In this document: in pieces, positions 14,762 through 23,438 of the stretch | Layout: each line of letters starts with the position of its first letter | Position numbering within the stretch: the first letter of the stretch is position 1 | Assembly: GCA_017407995.1 (NCBI GenBank) | Contig: JAFQVM010000009.1 | Location: forward strand, 1 to 44,652 | Source: Clostridia bacterium | Lineage (GTDB): Bacteria; Bacillota; Clostridia; Oscillospirales; Acutalibacteraceae | Reading direction: 5' to 3' | Length of the DNA: 44,652 nucleotides | Made by a program: the position numbers and the translations under genes | Notes under the pieces: generated by a model | Told to the model about the DNA's origin: nothing | The model's database searches: none | The model's input: the letters and a program-made list of their open reading frames with translations, nothing else

Positions 14762-15319
14762 TTACACCGCCAGCGATGCGATTATCTGCGAGTAAATTTT
14801 GACGGGGTCCTCAAGAATTTTATCCCTGACTGATTTTGCTTGCTCCATGTCGGCAACATAGAGAGTGAGTTTCATCAGCACGTCATTGCCGTCCATGAGT
14901 GAAAATGTTACATCGCAGCCGTTTTCAAGCTGTGTGATTTCAATTTTATTTTCCCTCAATCTGCGTTCAAGTGTCTGCAAATGTACGGTTGCATTAAGTG
15001 CCTTTTCACGCACTGACTTTGGTACATCTGTTTCAATATGCATCGCCGTACGGCCGTTAGCTGTCAGACGCAGGAGCTCTTCCTCGCCGTCAAGGTCAAA
15101 ATCAACAATACCGCCGCTCATAAGCTCACTGAGTGCTTGGCTTGCTTCAAAATAGTTTGCTAAACCCTCTTGTTGAATGACGGTGAAAAGCTGTCTCTTT
15201 GAAAGGGAACGCTCAAGGTTTTCAATCAAAAAGGCTATAAGAACTTTTATTTCATTTCGGTTACGCAGTCCACCGGGTTCAACGCCGGCAGAAAATGCAT
15301 CATATTCCATTTTATCCAT
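14762..15319 (-). CDS. DUF4364 family protein
   Basis: A 185-residue protein. The N-terminal ~90 residues look like a winged helix (NRNEIKVLIAFLIENLERSLSKRQLFTVIQQEGLANYFEASQALSELMSGGIVDF, ELLRLTANGR). The C-terminal part is an alpha/beta domain (LENGCDVTFSLMDGNDVLMKLTLYVADMEQA). DUF4364 is widespread in Clostridia and of unknown function. GGAGG precedes the ATG at 15319. It lies 17 bases after the HEYGH protein and is probably in the same transcript. Confidence 0.85.
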   Translation of the reverse strand: MDKMEYDAFSAGVEPGGLRNRNEIKVLIAFLIENLERSLSKRQLFTVIQQEGLANYFEASQALSELMSGGIVDFDLDGEEELLRLTANGRTAMHIETDVPKSVREKALNATVHLQTLERRLRENKIEITQLENGCDVTFSLMDGNDVLMKLTLYVADMEQAKSVRDKILEDPVKIYSQIIASLAV

Positions 15320-15336
15320 CTGTTCCTCCTTTGAGG

Positions 15337-15825
15337 TTACTTCTTAGCGCCTAATGGTTCAATAGGTTTGCCGTAACGTGCGTGGAGTTTCATATCTTCG
15401 CTAATAAACTCTTCTTTGCTCCATGCTCTGCCCCAGATATTTGCCCAACCCTCGCAGTAGAGTTTGTAGTAAGAAACACCCTGCTCCTTGCGCATTTTGA
15501 CAAACTTTGGAGTGTTGCACCAAATCATTGACGGTATTGCAATAACGAAAGGCCAAATCGGTCCCAATACAAGAGACTGAATAGTGTGACCGTACTCGTG
15601 GATGCGTGTATCGTGCACACGGTCGTCCGGACGGTCGGGATTCATGAAGATGAAAATGCCCAAAGATATTCCGCCGAAATTGTCGTGCGGGATATATGTA
15701 ACAAAAGAGTTGTGGAAGCGCTCGTGTTTATATTTGTTTTTAAAAATCAGGTAACCTATGCCGCCGATAATATTTTGCGGAAGTCCCCAGGTAAATTGTA
15801 TGAGATAGAATAAAAAAGTTTTCAT
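15337..15825 (-). CDS. Putative membrane-associated HEYGH protein (possible zinc peptidase)
   Basis: A 162-residue protein. Its N-terminus (FLFYLIQFTWGLPQNIIGGIGYLIF) is a membrane segment and WPFVIAIPSMIWC a second one. Between them, VHDTRIHEYGHTIQS contains His76-Glu77-x-x-His80, the HExxH zinc-binding pattern. A later acidic segment (YCEGWANIWG) could supply a third ligand. I do not recognise a named family, so peptidase activity is only a hypothesis. Start 15825 follows GAGGTG; a Met five codons upstream was rejected. It is flanked by a TetR regulator (65-base gap) and DUF4364. Confidence 0.7.
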   Translation of the reverse strand: MKTFLFYLIQFTWGLPQNIIGGIGYLIFKNKYKHERFHNSFVTYIPHDNFGGISLGIFIFMNPDRPDDRVHDTRIHEYGHTIQSLVLGPIWPFVIAIPSMIWCNTPKFVKMRKEQGVSYYKLYCEGWANIWGRAWSKEEFISEDMKLHARYGKPIEPLGAKK

Positions 15826-15890
15826 AATTTGACACCTCAAAAAGCTCTGTTTACAGCATTATATCATAAATGCAGGTGAGTCACAATAAA

Positions 15891-16430
15891 TCAGATGAAT
15901 TTTGGTAAAACTCTACCACGGTACTCGCTTTTTATTACTTCATCAATTTCTTCGGGCGATTCCTTGCAACCTTTGTCCAACCACATTTTTATAATAGCGT
16001 TAAACCCATTTTTAAAAAACTCTATGTGATACTCGATATGCTTGCTGCCGAAATAATGTTCAGCTAAATCGATATCATATATGTTTATTTTATGCTTGCT
16101 GTCATATCCGAGCTTAAAATAAGTTTTGTAAAAGAGTTGATTGTCTTTGATGTGATATAACAGTTTCAGAAATTCGTTGTCGCTGAAATCGTTGACGGCA
16201 TCTATGTTGTACAAAGATGATACATCTTCCTCAAGATGCTCTTTGATTTTATCTGCAAGGTCAAAGATATCAATAAAATTTGAGTAGAAAGTGCTGCGGT
16301 TGACCCCGGCGGCTTTGCAGATTTCGGATACAGATATCTCGTTTAAATCTTTAGTTTGAAGAAACTCCAGAAAAATCTCTTCTATTCTTTTTACAGAAGC
16401 TCTGCGACGTTTATTGTTTTTTACGTTCAT
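15891..16430 (-). CDS. TetR/AcrR-family transcriptional regulator
   Basis: A 179-residue protein. The N-terminal helix-turn-helix is VKRIEEIFLEFLQTKDLNEISVSEICKAAGVNRSTFYSNFIDIFDL, a textbook TetR domain at residues ~12-60. The C-terminal domain resembles the TetR_C_7-type clostridial regulators. Ligand unknown. GGAGG precedes the ATG at 16430. It heads a possible three-gene minus-strand unit with the HEYGH protein and DUF4364. Confidence 0.88.
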   Translation of the reverse strand: MNVKNNKRRRASVKRIEEIFLEFLQTKDLNEISVSEICKAAGVNRSTFYSNFIDIFDLADKIKEHLEEDVSSLYNIDAVNDFSDNEFLKLLYHIKDNQLFYKTYFKLGYDSKHKINIYDIDLAEHYFGSKHIEYHIEFFKNGFNAIIKMWLDKGCKESPEEIDEVIKSEYRGRVLPKFI

Positions 16431-16471
16431 AATTACCTCCGTTGTATCAAGGTCGGTGGTTGCTTTCTAAG

Positions 16472-16500
16472 ATTATATCACAGCATCAATAAAAAGACAA
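16472..16500 (-). promoter_or_regulatory. Promoter of the TetR gene
   Basis: On the minus strand TTGTCT (16495-16500) and TATAAT (16472-16477) are separated by 17 bases. Confidence 0.75.
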
Positions 16501-16620
16501 CTGTTGTTTTAATAAAAGCTACTGTGTTTTGGAGTAGTTTATTCTCAAAAAATACAATTATTTTGTATTTTTCACCAATAAATTTATCGCTTTGACAGGA
16601 TATATTTTTTGTATTTTCAC

Positions 16621-16649
16621 TTCAATGTCGACATTATTTGTGATATAAT
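16621..16649 (+). promoter_or_regulatory. Likely promoter of purL
   Basis: TATAAT (16644-16649) is clear; TTCAAT (16621-16626) is a moderate -35 at 17 bases. No purine riboswitch or PurR-box-like repeat was seen upstream. Confidence 0.55.
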
Positions 16650-16690
16650 TAATCCAATAGTATTTGTATATAAATTTCGGAGGTTTTCAT

Positions 16691-19600
16691 ATGTCTGAGG
16701 TACTGCGAATTTTTGTAGAAAAAAGAGACGGTTTTGCTGTTGAAGCGGGACATGTTCTTGCCGACTTGAAAGAGACATTGGGACTTGATTCTCTTTCATC
16801 TTTGAGACTTTTCAATCGTTACGATGTTGAGGGTTTGAATAAGGAGGAATTCTCTGCTGCTGTTGAGACCATCCTTTCAGAGCCTAACGTTGATACGGTC
16901 TGTGAGTCTATTGACACGGATATGAGACTCACTTTTGCAGTTGAGTATCTTCCCGGTCAGTATGACCAGAGAGCTGACTCTGCTGCACAGTGTATCGCAT
17001 TGTTGACAGGTGGAGAGCGTCCGAAAGTCCGCACAGCACGTGTGTATGCGCTTGAGGGTGAAATCAGTGATGCAGAGCTTCAGAAGATTAAGGATTATCT
17101 TATCAACCCTGTTGAGGCTCGTCTTGCATCAATGGATACATATGACAGTCTCGACCTCGACCTTGATATTCCCACAAAAGTTCCCCGTGTTGAGGGCTTC
17201 ATAGAGTGGACTGATGCACAGGTAGCAGAGTATCACGCACAAAACGGATTTGCAATGACCGTTGCAGACCTTTGTTTCTGCCGTGATTACTTCAAAAACG
17301 ATGAGCACCGTGACCCGACTCATACCGAACTTAAAGTTATAGATACATATTGGTCAGACCATTGCCGTCACACAACATTCTTGACTGAGCTTGAGAGTGT
17401 TGATGTTGAAGAGGGCGGACTTTCTCAGGCAATCAAGAATGCATGGCTCGATTATGTTGTAGCCCGTGCTTCTGTATATGGCGAGCGCAAAAAGCCCGTA
17501 ACTCTTATGGATATGGGTACTATCGGCACAAAGGTTTTAAAGCGCAAGGGCATGGTTGATGACCTTGATGAAAGTGAAGAGATAAATGCTTGCTCAATAA
17601 ATGCTGAGATAGAGGTCGGCGGCGAGAAGCAGGATTGGCTCATTCAGTTTAAGAATGAGACTCATAACCATCCTACCGAAATTGAGCCTTTTGGTGGTGC
17701 AGCAACCTGCCTTGGCGGCGCAATCAGAGACCCGCTTTCAGGACGTGCATATGTCTATCAGGCAATGCGTGTTACAGGTAGTGGCGACCCGACAGTACCG
17801 TTTGAAGAGACAATGACAGGTAAGCTTCCGCAGAAGAAGATAACTGTTGAGGCTGCTCACGGCTATTCATCATACGGTAACCAGATAGGACTTGCAACAG
17901 GTCAGGTATCTGAGATTTATGACAGTGGTTATGTTGCAAAGCGTATGGAGATAGGTGCTGTTGTCGGCGCATCTCCCAAGGCTAATGTTCGCCGTGAAGT
18001 TCCCGCACCCGGTGATGTAATTATCCTCCTCGGCGGTAGAACAGGACGTGATGGCTGTGGTGGAGCAACAGGTTCATCCAAGGCTCATGACACATCTTCA
18101 ATTGAAACCTGCGGAGCAGAAGTTCAGAAGGGTAATCCGCCTACAGAGCGTAAGCTTCAGCGTCTGTTCAGAAAGGGCGAAGCTGCCCGCATGATAAAGC
18201 GCTGTAACGACTTCGGAGCAGGCGGTGTATGCGTTGCAATCGGCGAGCTTGCTGACGGACTTAACATAAACCTTGACCGTGTTCCCAAGAAGTATGAGGG
18301 CTTGGGCGGCACAGAGCTTGCAATCTCCGAATCTCAGGAGAGAATGGCTGTTGTTGTTGCGGCAGAGGATGCAGATAAGTTCTGCGCTCTTGCAGCTGAG
18401 GAAAACCTTGAAGCAACCGTGGTTGCAGAGGTTACGGAGAACCCCCGTCTTGTCATGCATTGGAACGATGATTCTATTGTTGATATCAGCCGTGAGTTCC
18501 TCAATACAAACGGTGTCAGACAGAAGGCAACAGCAAAGATAGTTTCTGTTAAGGCAGAGGACTGCTATCGTTGTGCAGTTCCTGCAGACCTTGCAGATAA
18601 AAAGAATATAGATGCTCTGGGCGATAACCTTGCAAGACTTGAGGTTTGCTCACAGAAGGGCTTGAGCGAGCGCTTCGACTCAAGCATTGGCGCAGCAACA
18701 GTTCTTATGCCCTTTGCAGGTAAGTATCAGCTTACACCTGAAGAGGCAATGTGTGCTAAAGTTCCCGTTCCGGGCGGTGATACAGATGATGCTACAGCTA
18801 TGGCATTCGGATTTATTCCGGGCATCAGCCGTTGGAGCCCGTTCCACGGTTCAGCTTATGCCGTAACACAGTCTCTTGCAAGACTCAGCGCAATCGGCGC
18901 AGAGCCTTTCAAGGCAAGACTTACATTCCAGGAGTACTTTGAGAGACTCAGAGATGTACCGGAGCGTTGGGGCAAGCCCGCAGCAGCTCTTCTCGGAGCA
19001 TTGACAGCACAGCTTAACTTTGGTGTACCGTCAATCGGCGGTAAGGACAGTATGTCAGGTTCATTCAATGAGCTTGATGTTCCGCCCACACTTGTAAGCT
19101 TTGCTCTTTCAATGACAAAGGCTTCCACAACAGGTTCTGCTGTATTTAAGAAGGCAGGTTCAAAGGTATATCTTCTTAAGCTTCCCGTTGACGGTGAAAC
19201 ACTTCTTCCCGTATGGGATAAGACTGCTGAGTTGTTTAATCTTGTTGCAGCGTCAGTACGCAGCGGAGCTATCCGTGCAGCAAGCGTTGTAGCAGAGGGC
19301 GGTGCCGCAGGCAATGTCTGTAAGATGTGCTTTGGTGAGAGCTTCGGCTTTAAGTTCAGCGATAATCTTGATAAGCAGACACTCTTTGCACCTCTTGCAG
19401 GTTCATTTGTAGTTGAAACTGATAATATAGCAGCTTTCTCAGAGTTTGATACAGTTTGTCTCGGTGAGATAACCGACGCAGCTGAGTTCTCAATAGACGG
19501 CGAAAGTATTGATGCAAATACACTTCTTTCAAAGTGGACATCAAAGCTTGAAAACGTGTTCCCGACAAAGGCATCAGTTCCTGAAATCAGCACAGACATC

Positions 19601-20446
19601 AAGCTTTATACCGAGCGTTCAACTGCATCACCTGCTATAAAGACCACAAAGCCGAGAGTGGTTATCCCCGTATTCCCCGGCACAAACTGTGAGTTTGATA
19701 CAGCACGTGCATTTGAAAAGGCTGGAGCAGAGACCAAGACCATTGTTATCTGCAACCTCAGCCCTGCAGATGTTGAGCGTAGTATAGAGAGCTTTGCAAA
19801 AGCTATCGAGGAGTCACAGATAATTATGATTCCAGGCGGATTCAGCGGCGGTGACGAGCCTGACGGTTCAGGTAAGTTTATTGCAACCGTACTCAGAAAC
19901 GCAAGAATTCGTGACAGTGTAAACAATCTTCTTAAGAACCGTGACGGTTTGATGCTTGGTATTTGTAACGGTTTCCAGGCTCTTATCAAGACAGGTCTTG
20001 TACCGTATGGCGAGATTGTTGATACAGCACCTGACGCACCTACTCTTACTTTCAACACTATCGGACGTCACGTATCTCAGATGGCATATACAAGAGTTAC
20101 AAGCGTTAAATCCCCGTGGATGCGCTTTAACGAGGTGGGCGATGTTCATGCAGTGCCGATTTCTCACGGCGAAGGACGTTTTGTTGCAACCGATGAGGAT
20201 ATACGTCGTCTTGCAGCAAACGGTCAGATTGCAACACAGTATGTTGACCTTTCAGGCAACGTTGCAACTGAGATGCCGTTTAACCCCAACGGTTCTGTAT
20301 GCGCTATCGAGGGTATCACCAGCCCCGACGGACGAGTACTCGGTAAGATGGCACACAGTGAAAGAAAGGGCGAGAATCTTTATAAAAACGTACCGTTTGA
20401 AAAAGACCAGAAAATATTTGAAGCGGGCGTTGAATACTTTAAATAA
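16691..20446 (+). CDS. purL: Phosphoribosylformylglycinamidine synthase, single-chain
   Basis: A 1251-residue enzyme for the fourth step of purine synthesis: FGAR + glutamine + ATP to FGAM. It is the large fused form with synthetase domains and a C-terminal class I glutaminase. The synthetase signatures are FKNETHNHPTEIEPFGGAATCLGGAIRDPLSGRAY and the second-half PVPGGDTDDATAMAFGF. The glutaminase has VIPVFPGTNCEFDTARAF, the nucleophile Cys1092 in GICNGFQAL, and SHGEGRF with the catalytic His/Glu. Start 16691 has GGAGGT just upstream. Most Gram-positive bacteria use split PurL/PurQ/PurS; the fused type is common in Clostridia and gut anaerobes. Other pur genes are absent nearby. Confidence 0.97.
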   Translation: MSEVLRIFVEKRDGFAVEAGHVLADLKETLGLDSLSSLRLFNRYDVEGLNKEEFSAAVETILSEPNVDTVCESIDTDMRLTFAVEYLPGQYDQRADSAAQCIALLTGGERPKVRTARVYALEGEISDAELQKIKDYLINPVEARLASMDTYDSLDLDLDIPTKVPRVEGFIEWTDAQVAEYHAQNGFAMTVADLCFCRDYFKNDEHRDPTHTELKVIDTYWSDHCRHTTFLTELESVDVEEGGLSQAIKNAWLDYVVARASVYGERKKPVTLMDMGTIGTKVLKRKGMVDDLDESEEINACSINAEIEVGGEKQDWLIQFKNETHNHPTEIEPFGGAATCLGGAIRDPLSGRAYVYQAMRVTGSGDPTVPFEETMTGKLPQKKITVEAAHGYSSYGNQIGLATGQVSEIYDSGYVAKRMEIGAVVGASPKANVRREVPAPGDVIILLGGRTGRDGCGGATGSSKAHDTSSIETCGAEVQKGNPPTERKLQRLFRKGEAARMIKRCNDFGAGGVCVAIGELADGLNINLDRVPKKYEGLGGTELAISESQERMAVVVAAEDADKFCALAAEENLEATVVAEVTENPRLVMHWNDDSIVDISREFLNTNGVRQKATAKIVSVKAEDCYRCAVPADLADKKNIDALGDNLARLEVCSQKGLSERFDSSIGAATVLMPFAGKYQLTPEEAMCAKVPVPGGDTDDATAMAFGFIPGISRWSPFHGSAYAVTQSLARLSAIGAEPFKARLTFQEYFERLRDVPERWGKPAAALLGALTAQLNFGVPSIGGKDSMSGSFNELDVPPTLVSFALSMTKASTTGSAVFKKAGSKVYLLKLPVDGETLLPVWDKTAELFNLVAASVRSGAIRAASVVAEGGAAGNVCKMCFGESFGFKFSDNLDKQTLFAPLAGSFVVETDNIAAFSEFDTVCLGEITDAAEFSIDGESIDANTLLSKWTSKLENVFPTKASVPEISTDIKLYTERSTASPAIKTTKPRVVIPVFPGTNCEFDTARAFEKAGAETKTIVICNLSPADVERSIESFAKAIEESQIIMIPGGFSGGDEPDGSGKFIATVLRNARIRDSVNNLLKNRDGLMLGICNGFQALIKTGLVPYGEIVDTAPDAPTLTFNTIGRHVSQMAYTRVTSVKSPWMRFNEVGDVHAVPISHGEGRFVATDEDIRRLAANGQIATQYVDLSGNVATEMPFNPNGSVCAIEGITSPDGRVLGKMAHSERKGENLYKNVPFEKDQKIFEAGVEYFK

Positions 20447-20478
20447 TACTAACCCTAAACGAAGGGACGATGATATAT

Positions 20479-21690
20479 ATGAAATATGCAGTTGTATTGT
20501 GTGACGGCATGGCCGATTATCCGGTTGAAGCTCTCGGCGGTAAAACGCCGATGGAGCTTGCCAAAAAGCCGAATATTGATAAACTCGCACAAAAGGGCGA
20601 GGTAGGCCTTGTCAGAACAGTAGCAGACGGATTGAAGCCTGGCAGCGATGTTGCTAATATGAGCGTACTCGGCTTTGACCCGACAAAATGTTATACCGGT
20701 CGTTCACCGCTTGAGGCTGTGAGTATCGGCGTTAATATGAGCGATACAGATATTGCTCTGCGCTGTAATCTTGTTACCTTGAGCGATGAGGCGGACTATG
20801 ATAAAAAGACGATGCTCGATTATTCGGGCGGCGATATTTCAACCGCAGAGGCTGCTGAGATTATAAAGACAGTTCAGGAACATTTCGGTGGTGGAGAGTT
20901 CGATTTTTACAGCGGTGTAAGCTACCGCCATTGTCTTATCCATCACGGCGGTACTTTGAAGCTTGGCACAATGACCCCACCTCACGACATTTCGGGCAGA
21001 GTAATAGGTGAATATCTTTCAACAGCTGATACAGCAATACCGCTTATCAATATGATGAAAGAGAGCTATGACCTGCTCAAGAACCATCCTGTTAATCAGA
21101 AGAGAGTAGCAGAGGGTAAGCTTCCTGCAAACTCAATCTGGCTTTGGGGTGAGGGCAGCCGTCCTGCGCTTCCGTCATTCTATGATACATTTAATAAAAA
21201 GGGCAGTATAGTCTCCGCTGTTGACCTGCTTAAGGGTATCGGCATCTGTGCAGGCATGGGTACACCCGAAGTTGCGGGTGCAACGGGCTATATCGACACC
21301 GATTTTGAGGGAAAAGCTAAGGCAGCGGTCGAAGAATGGCGTAAAGGTCAAGACCTTGTCTATATTCATATTGAAGCTCCTGATGAGTGCGGACACAGAA
21401 ACGAGCCTGAGAATAAGGTTAAGTCAATCGAACTTATCGACAGTAGAGTAATGCCGATAATCCTTGACTATCTTGAGTCGCAGGGCGATTATAAGGTTAT
21501 GATTTTGCCAGACCATCCAACACCGATAGCCACTTGTACTCATGCAAGAGACCCTGTGCCTTATCTGATATACTGTAAAGGTAATGAGCTTGACAGTGGA
21601 GTTGACAGTATAACAGAGAAAACTGCAGCTCAGACGGGCAATTTTGTAGACCCCGGATGCAGTTTGATGGCTCATTTTGTTAAAGATTAA
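20479..21690 (+). CDS. apgM: Cofactor-independent phosphoglycerate mutase, archaeal type
   Basis: A 403-residue alkaline-phosphatase-superfamily enzyme interconverting 2- and 3-phosphoglycerate. The metal ligand Asp9 is in VVLCDGMADYP, the phosphorylated Ser56 in LKPGSDVANMS, and the C-terminal metal box is MILPDHPTPIATCTHARDPVP. This is the ApgM group, distinct from bacterial GpmI. Some bacterial homologues are annotated as homoserine kinase-like; the linkage to a homoserine-consuming enzyme next door (metY) makes that alternative worth noting. Start 20479 fits the family N-terminus, with AAGGGA 11 bases upstream. It is 32 bases after purL. Confidence 0.9.
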   Translation: MKYAVVLCDGMADYPVEALGGKTPMELAKKPNIDKLAQKGEVGLVRTVADGLKPGSDVANMSVLGFDPTKCYTGRSPLEAVSIGVNMSDTDIALRCNLVTLSDEADYDKKTMLDYSGGDISTAEAAEIIKTVQEHFGGGEFDFYSGVSYRHCLIHHGGTLKLGTMTPPHDISGRVIGEYLSTADTAIPLINMMKESYDLLKNHPVNQKRVAEGKLPANSIWLWGEGSRPALPSFYDTFNKKGSIVSAVDLLKGIGICAGMGTPEVAGATGYIDTDFEGKAKAAVEEWRKGQDLVYIHIEAPDECGHRNEPENKVKSIELIDSRVMPIILDYLESQGDYKVMILPDHPTPIATCTHARDPVPYLIYCKGNELDSGVDSITEKTAAQTGNFVDPGCSLMAHFVKD

Positions 21691-21709
21691 GAACGAAAGG
21701 ATGATATAA

Positions 21710-22984
21710 ATGGATTTCAAGATAGAAACCAAGTGTGTGCAGTCCGGTTATACACCTAAAAATGGTGAGCCAAGAGTAATACCGATAGTTCAGAGCACCA
21801 CTTATAAATATGAGTCCAGCGACCAGATGGGCAGACTTTTTGACCTTGAGGAGTCCGGTTATTTCTATACCCGTCTTCAGAACCCCACAAATGACTATGT
21901 AGCAGCAAAGATTGCTGAGCTTGAGGGTGGTGTAGGCGCAATGCTTACATCTTCGGGTCAGGCGGCATCTTTCTATTCCGTATTTAATATTTGCTCTGCG
22001 GGTGACCATGTTGTCGCAGCTTCTGCAATTTACGGCGGAACATTCAATCTTTTTAATGTCACAATGAGAAAACTCGGCATAGATTTTACCTTTGTCAAGC
22101 CTGATGCTTCTGAGGAAGAGCTCAACGCAGCATTTCAAGAGAATACAAAGGCTGTTTTTGCAGAGACTATCTCAAATCCCTCACTTGTTGTGCTTGATAT
22201 TGAAAAGTATGCTCGTGTTGCACATGCACACGGTGTACCGCTTATCGTTGATAACACTTTCCCGACTCCCATAAATTGTCGTCCGTTTGAGTTTGGTGCA
22301 GATATTGTTACTCACTCAACCACAAAGTATATGGATGGTCACGCAACAAGCGTTGGCGGTGTAATAGTAGACAGCGGTAATTTTGATTGGACACAGAACG
22401 ATAAATTCCCGGGACTTACAACTCCCGATGATTCGTATCACGGCATAGTCTACACTGAGCGTTTTGGTAAGGCAGCTTATATTACCAAATGTACATCTCA
22501 GCTTATGCGTGACCTTGGCTCAATCCAGTCACCGCACAATGCATTTTTGTTAAATGTTGGTCTTGAAACTCTTCATCTTCGTATGGAGCGTCATTGTTCA
22601 AATGCACTTGCAGTTGCGAAGTTCTTAAAGAGTAGCGATAAAATTGAGCAAGTTGATTATCCCGGTCTTGAGGGCGATAAGTATTATGACCTTGCTCAGA
22701 AGTATATGCCCAACGGTACTTGCGGAGTTATCTCCCTTAGAATCAAGGGTGGCAGAGCAGATGCTGTCAGATTTATGGATAGCTTAAAATTGGCAGCGAT
22801 AGTTACCCACGTTGCGGACTGCAGAACTTGCTGTTTGCACCCTGCAAGTGCTACTCACCGTCAGCTCTCAGCCCAGGAACTTGAGGACTGCGGAGTATAT
22901 GAGAATCTGGTCCGTCTTTCTGTCGGAATCGAGAATGTTGATGACATTATAGCTGACCTTGCACAGGCTCTTGAAAACGTGTAA
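21710..22984 (+). CDS. metY: O-acetylhomoserine sulfhydrylase (aminocarboxypropyltransferase)
   Basis: A 424-residue Cys/Met-metabolism PLP enzyme that makes homocysteine (or methionine with methanethiol) from O-acetylhomoserine. Lys206 in HSTTKYMDGHATSVGG binds PLP. GYFYTRLQNPTNDYV and the C-terminal VTHVADCRTCCLHPASATHRQL are typical of MetY-type proteins, which are longer than MetB/MetC (~380). It follows apgM after 19 bases and is the last gene before a strong terminator. No SAM riboswitch is visible because the gene has no leader of its own. Confidence 0.93.
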   Translation: MDFKIETKCVQSGYTPKNGEPRVIPIVQSTTYKYESSDQMGRLFDLEESGYFYTRLQNPTNDYVAAKIAELEGGVGAMLTSSGQAASFYSVFNICSAGDHVVAASAIYGGTFNLFNVTMRKLGIDFTFVKPDASEEELNAAFQENTKAVFAETISNPSLVVLDIEKYARVAHAHGVPLIVDNTFPTPINCRPFEFGADIVTHSTTKYMDGHATSVGGVIVDSGNFDWTQNDKFPGLTTPDDSYHGIVYTERFGKAAYITKCTSQLMRDLGSIQSPHNAFLLNVGLETLHLRMERHCSNALAVAKFLKSSDKIEQVDYPGLEGDKYYDLAQKYMPNGTCGVISLRIKGGRADAVRFMDSLKLAAIVTHVADCRTCCLHPASATHRQLSAQELEDCGVYENLVRLSVGIENVDDIIADLAQALENV

Positions 22985-23046
22985 AACAGAGGTAAAAAAA
23001 GTAGCATTTTAGACAAAAAATTTACTAATATTTTTCTGCATAAAAC

Positions 23047-23082
23047 CCCGATTGCAAGCTTTCTTGCAGTCGGGATTTTTTT
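23047..23082 (+). terminator. Terminator of the purL-apgM-metY unit
   Basis: 12-bp stem (CCCGATTGCAAG / CTTGCAGTCGGG, one G-U pair), loop CTTT, then seven T residues. Confidence 0.92.
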
Positions 23083-23148
23083 ATCGATTAAACTTTTGAT
23101 GCATATACAACGAAAAAATAAAATTGCAAATTAGAACAATAAAACTAT

Positions 23149-23167
23149 GTAAAGTTTAAAACTTTAC
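23149..23167. repeat. Inverted repeat GTAAAGTTT-A-AAACTTTAC
   Basis: Perfect 9-bp arms around one central base, in the AT-rich block upstream of the DnaA-box-like sites. Related half-sites occur at 23245-23252 and a related palindrome at 29112-29131. Confidence 0.6.
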
Positions 23168-23283
23168 GTTTTAATGACAAATAAGAATAATAACGACGTA
23201 GTTATCCACATTTTCCACATGGTTTTCCACATTGACAAGATAAAAACTTTACATCACAAAAAAGAATTAAAACAATAAAAATA

Positions 23284-23329
23284 TGCATTTTAAATGAATA
23301 AAAGGCAGTTAACATTCATTTGAAATGCA
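23284..23329. repeat. 15-bp inverted repeat in intergenic DNA
   Basis: TGCATTTTAAATGAA (23284-23298) pairs with TTCATTTGAAATGCA (23315-23329) with a single G-U position and a 16-base loop. It is AT-rich and not followed by a clean T-run on the plus strand, so it is not a typical terminator. Confidence 0.6.
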
Positions 23330-23393
23330 AAAAAAATTTTGAGATTTGCAAGTTAAAAAAATTAAATTTCATTGCTTTTTTTGCAATAAAAAA

Positions 23394-23426
23394 AGAGCAG
23401 GTATCTTTCTTGCGGATACCTGCTCT
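23394..23426 (-). terminator. Terminator of the DUF896-ttcA-zinc ribbon unit
   Basis: Perfect 12-bp stem AGAGCAGGTATC / GATACCTGCTCT with a 9-base loop. Read on the minus strand it is followed by a run of seven T. Confidence 0.9.
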
Positions 23427-23438
23427 GTGTACGTTTAA

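Larger units (their letters stand above)
23083..23370. other. AT-rich noncoding block with DnaA-box-like cluster
   Basis: No credible gene is present in this ~290-base block. It contains a perfect DnaA-box consensus TTATCCACA (23202-23210), two one-mismatch copies TTTTCCACA (23211-23219 and 23223-23231), an inverted repeat GTAAAGTTT/AAACTTTAC (23149-23167) and a long inverted repeat at 23284-23329. The DNA around them is very AT-rich. No dnaA, dnaN or parAB is nearby. Confidence 0.6.

Noticed and set aside
16431-16690. Purine riboswitch or PurR box before purL
   Set aside because: No conserved aptamer core or paired boxes were found between the two divergent promoters.
23202-23231. Calling the DnaA-box cluster the chromosomal origin
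   Set aside because: Only three sites, no dnaA/dnaN/rpmH or other origin genes nearby; evidence is not enough.
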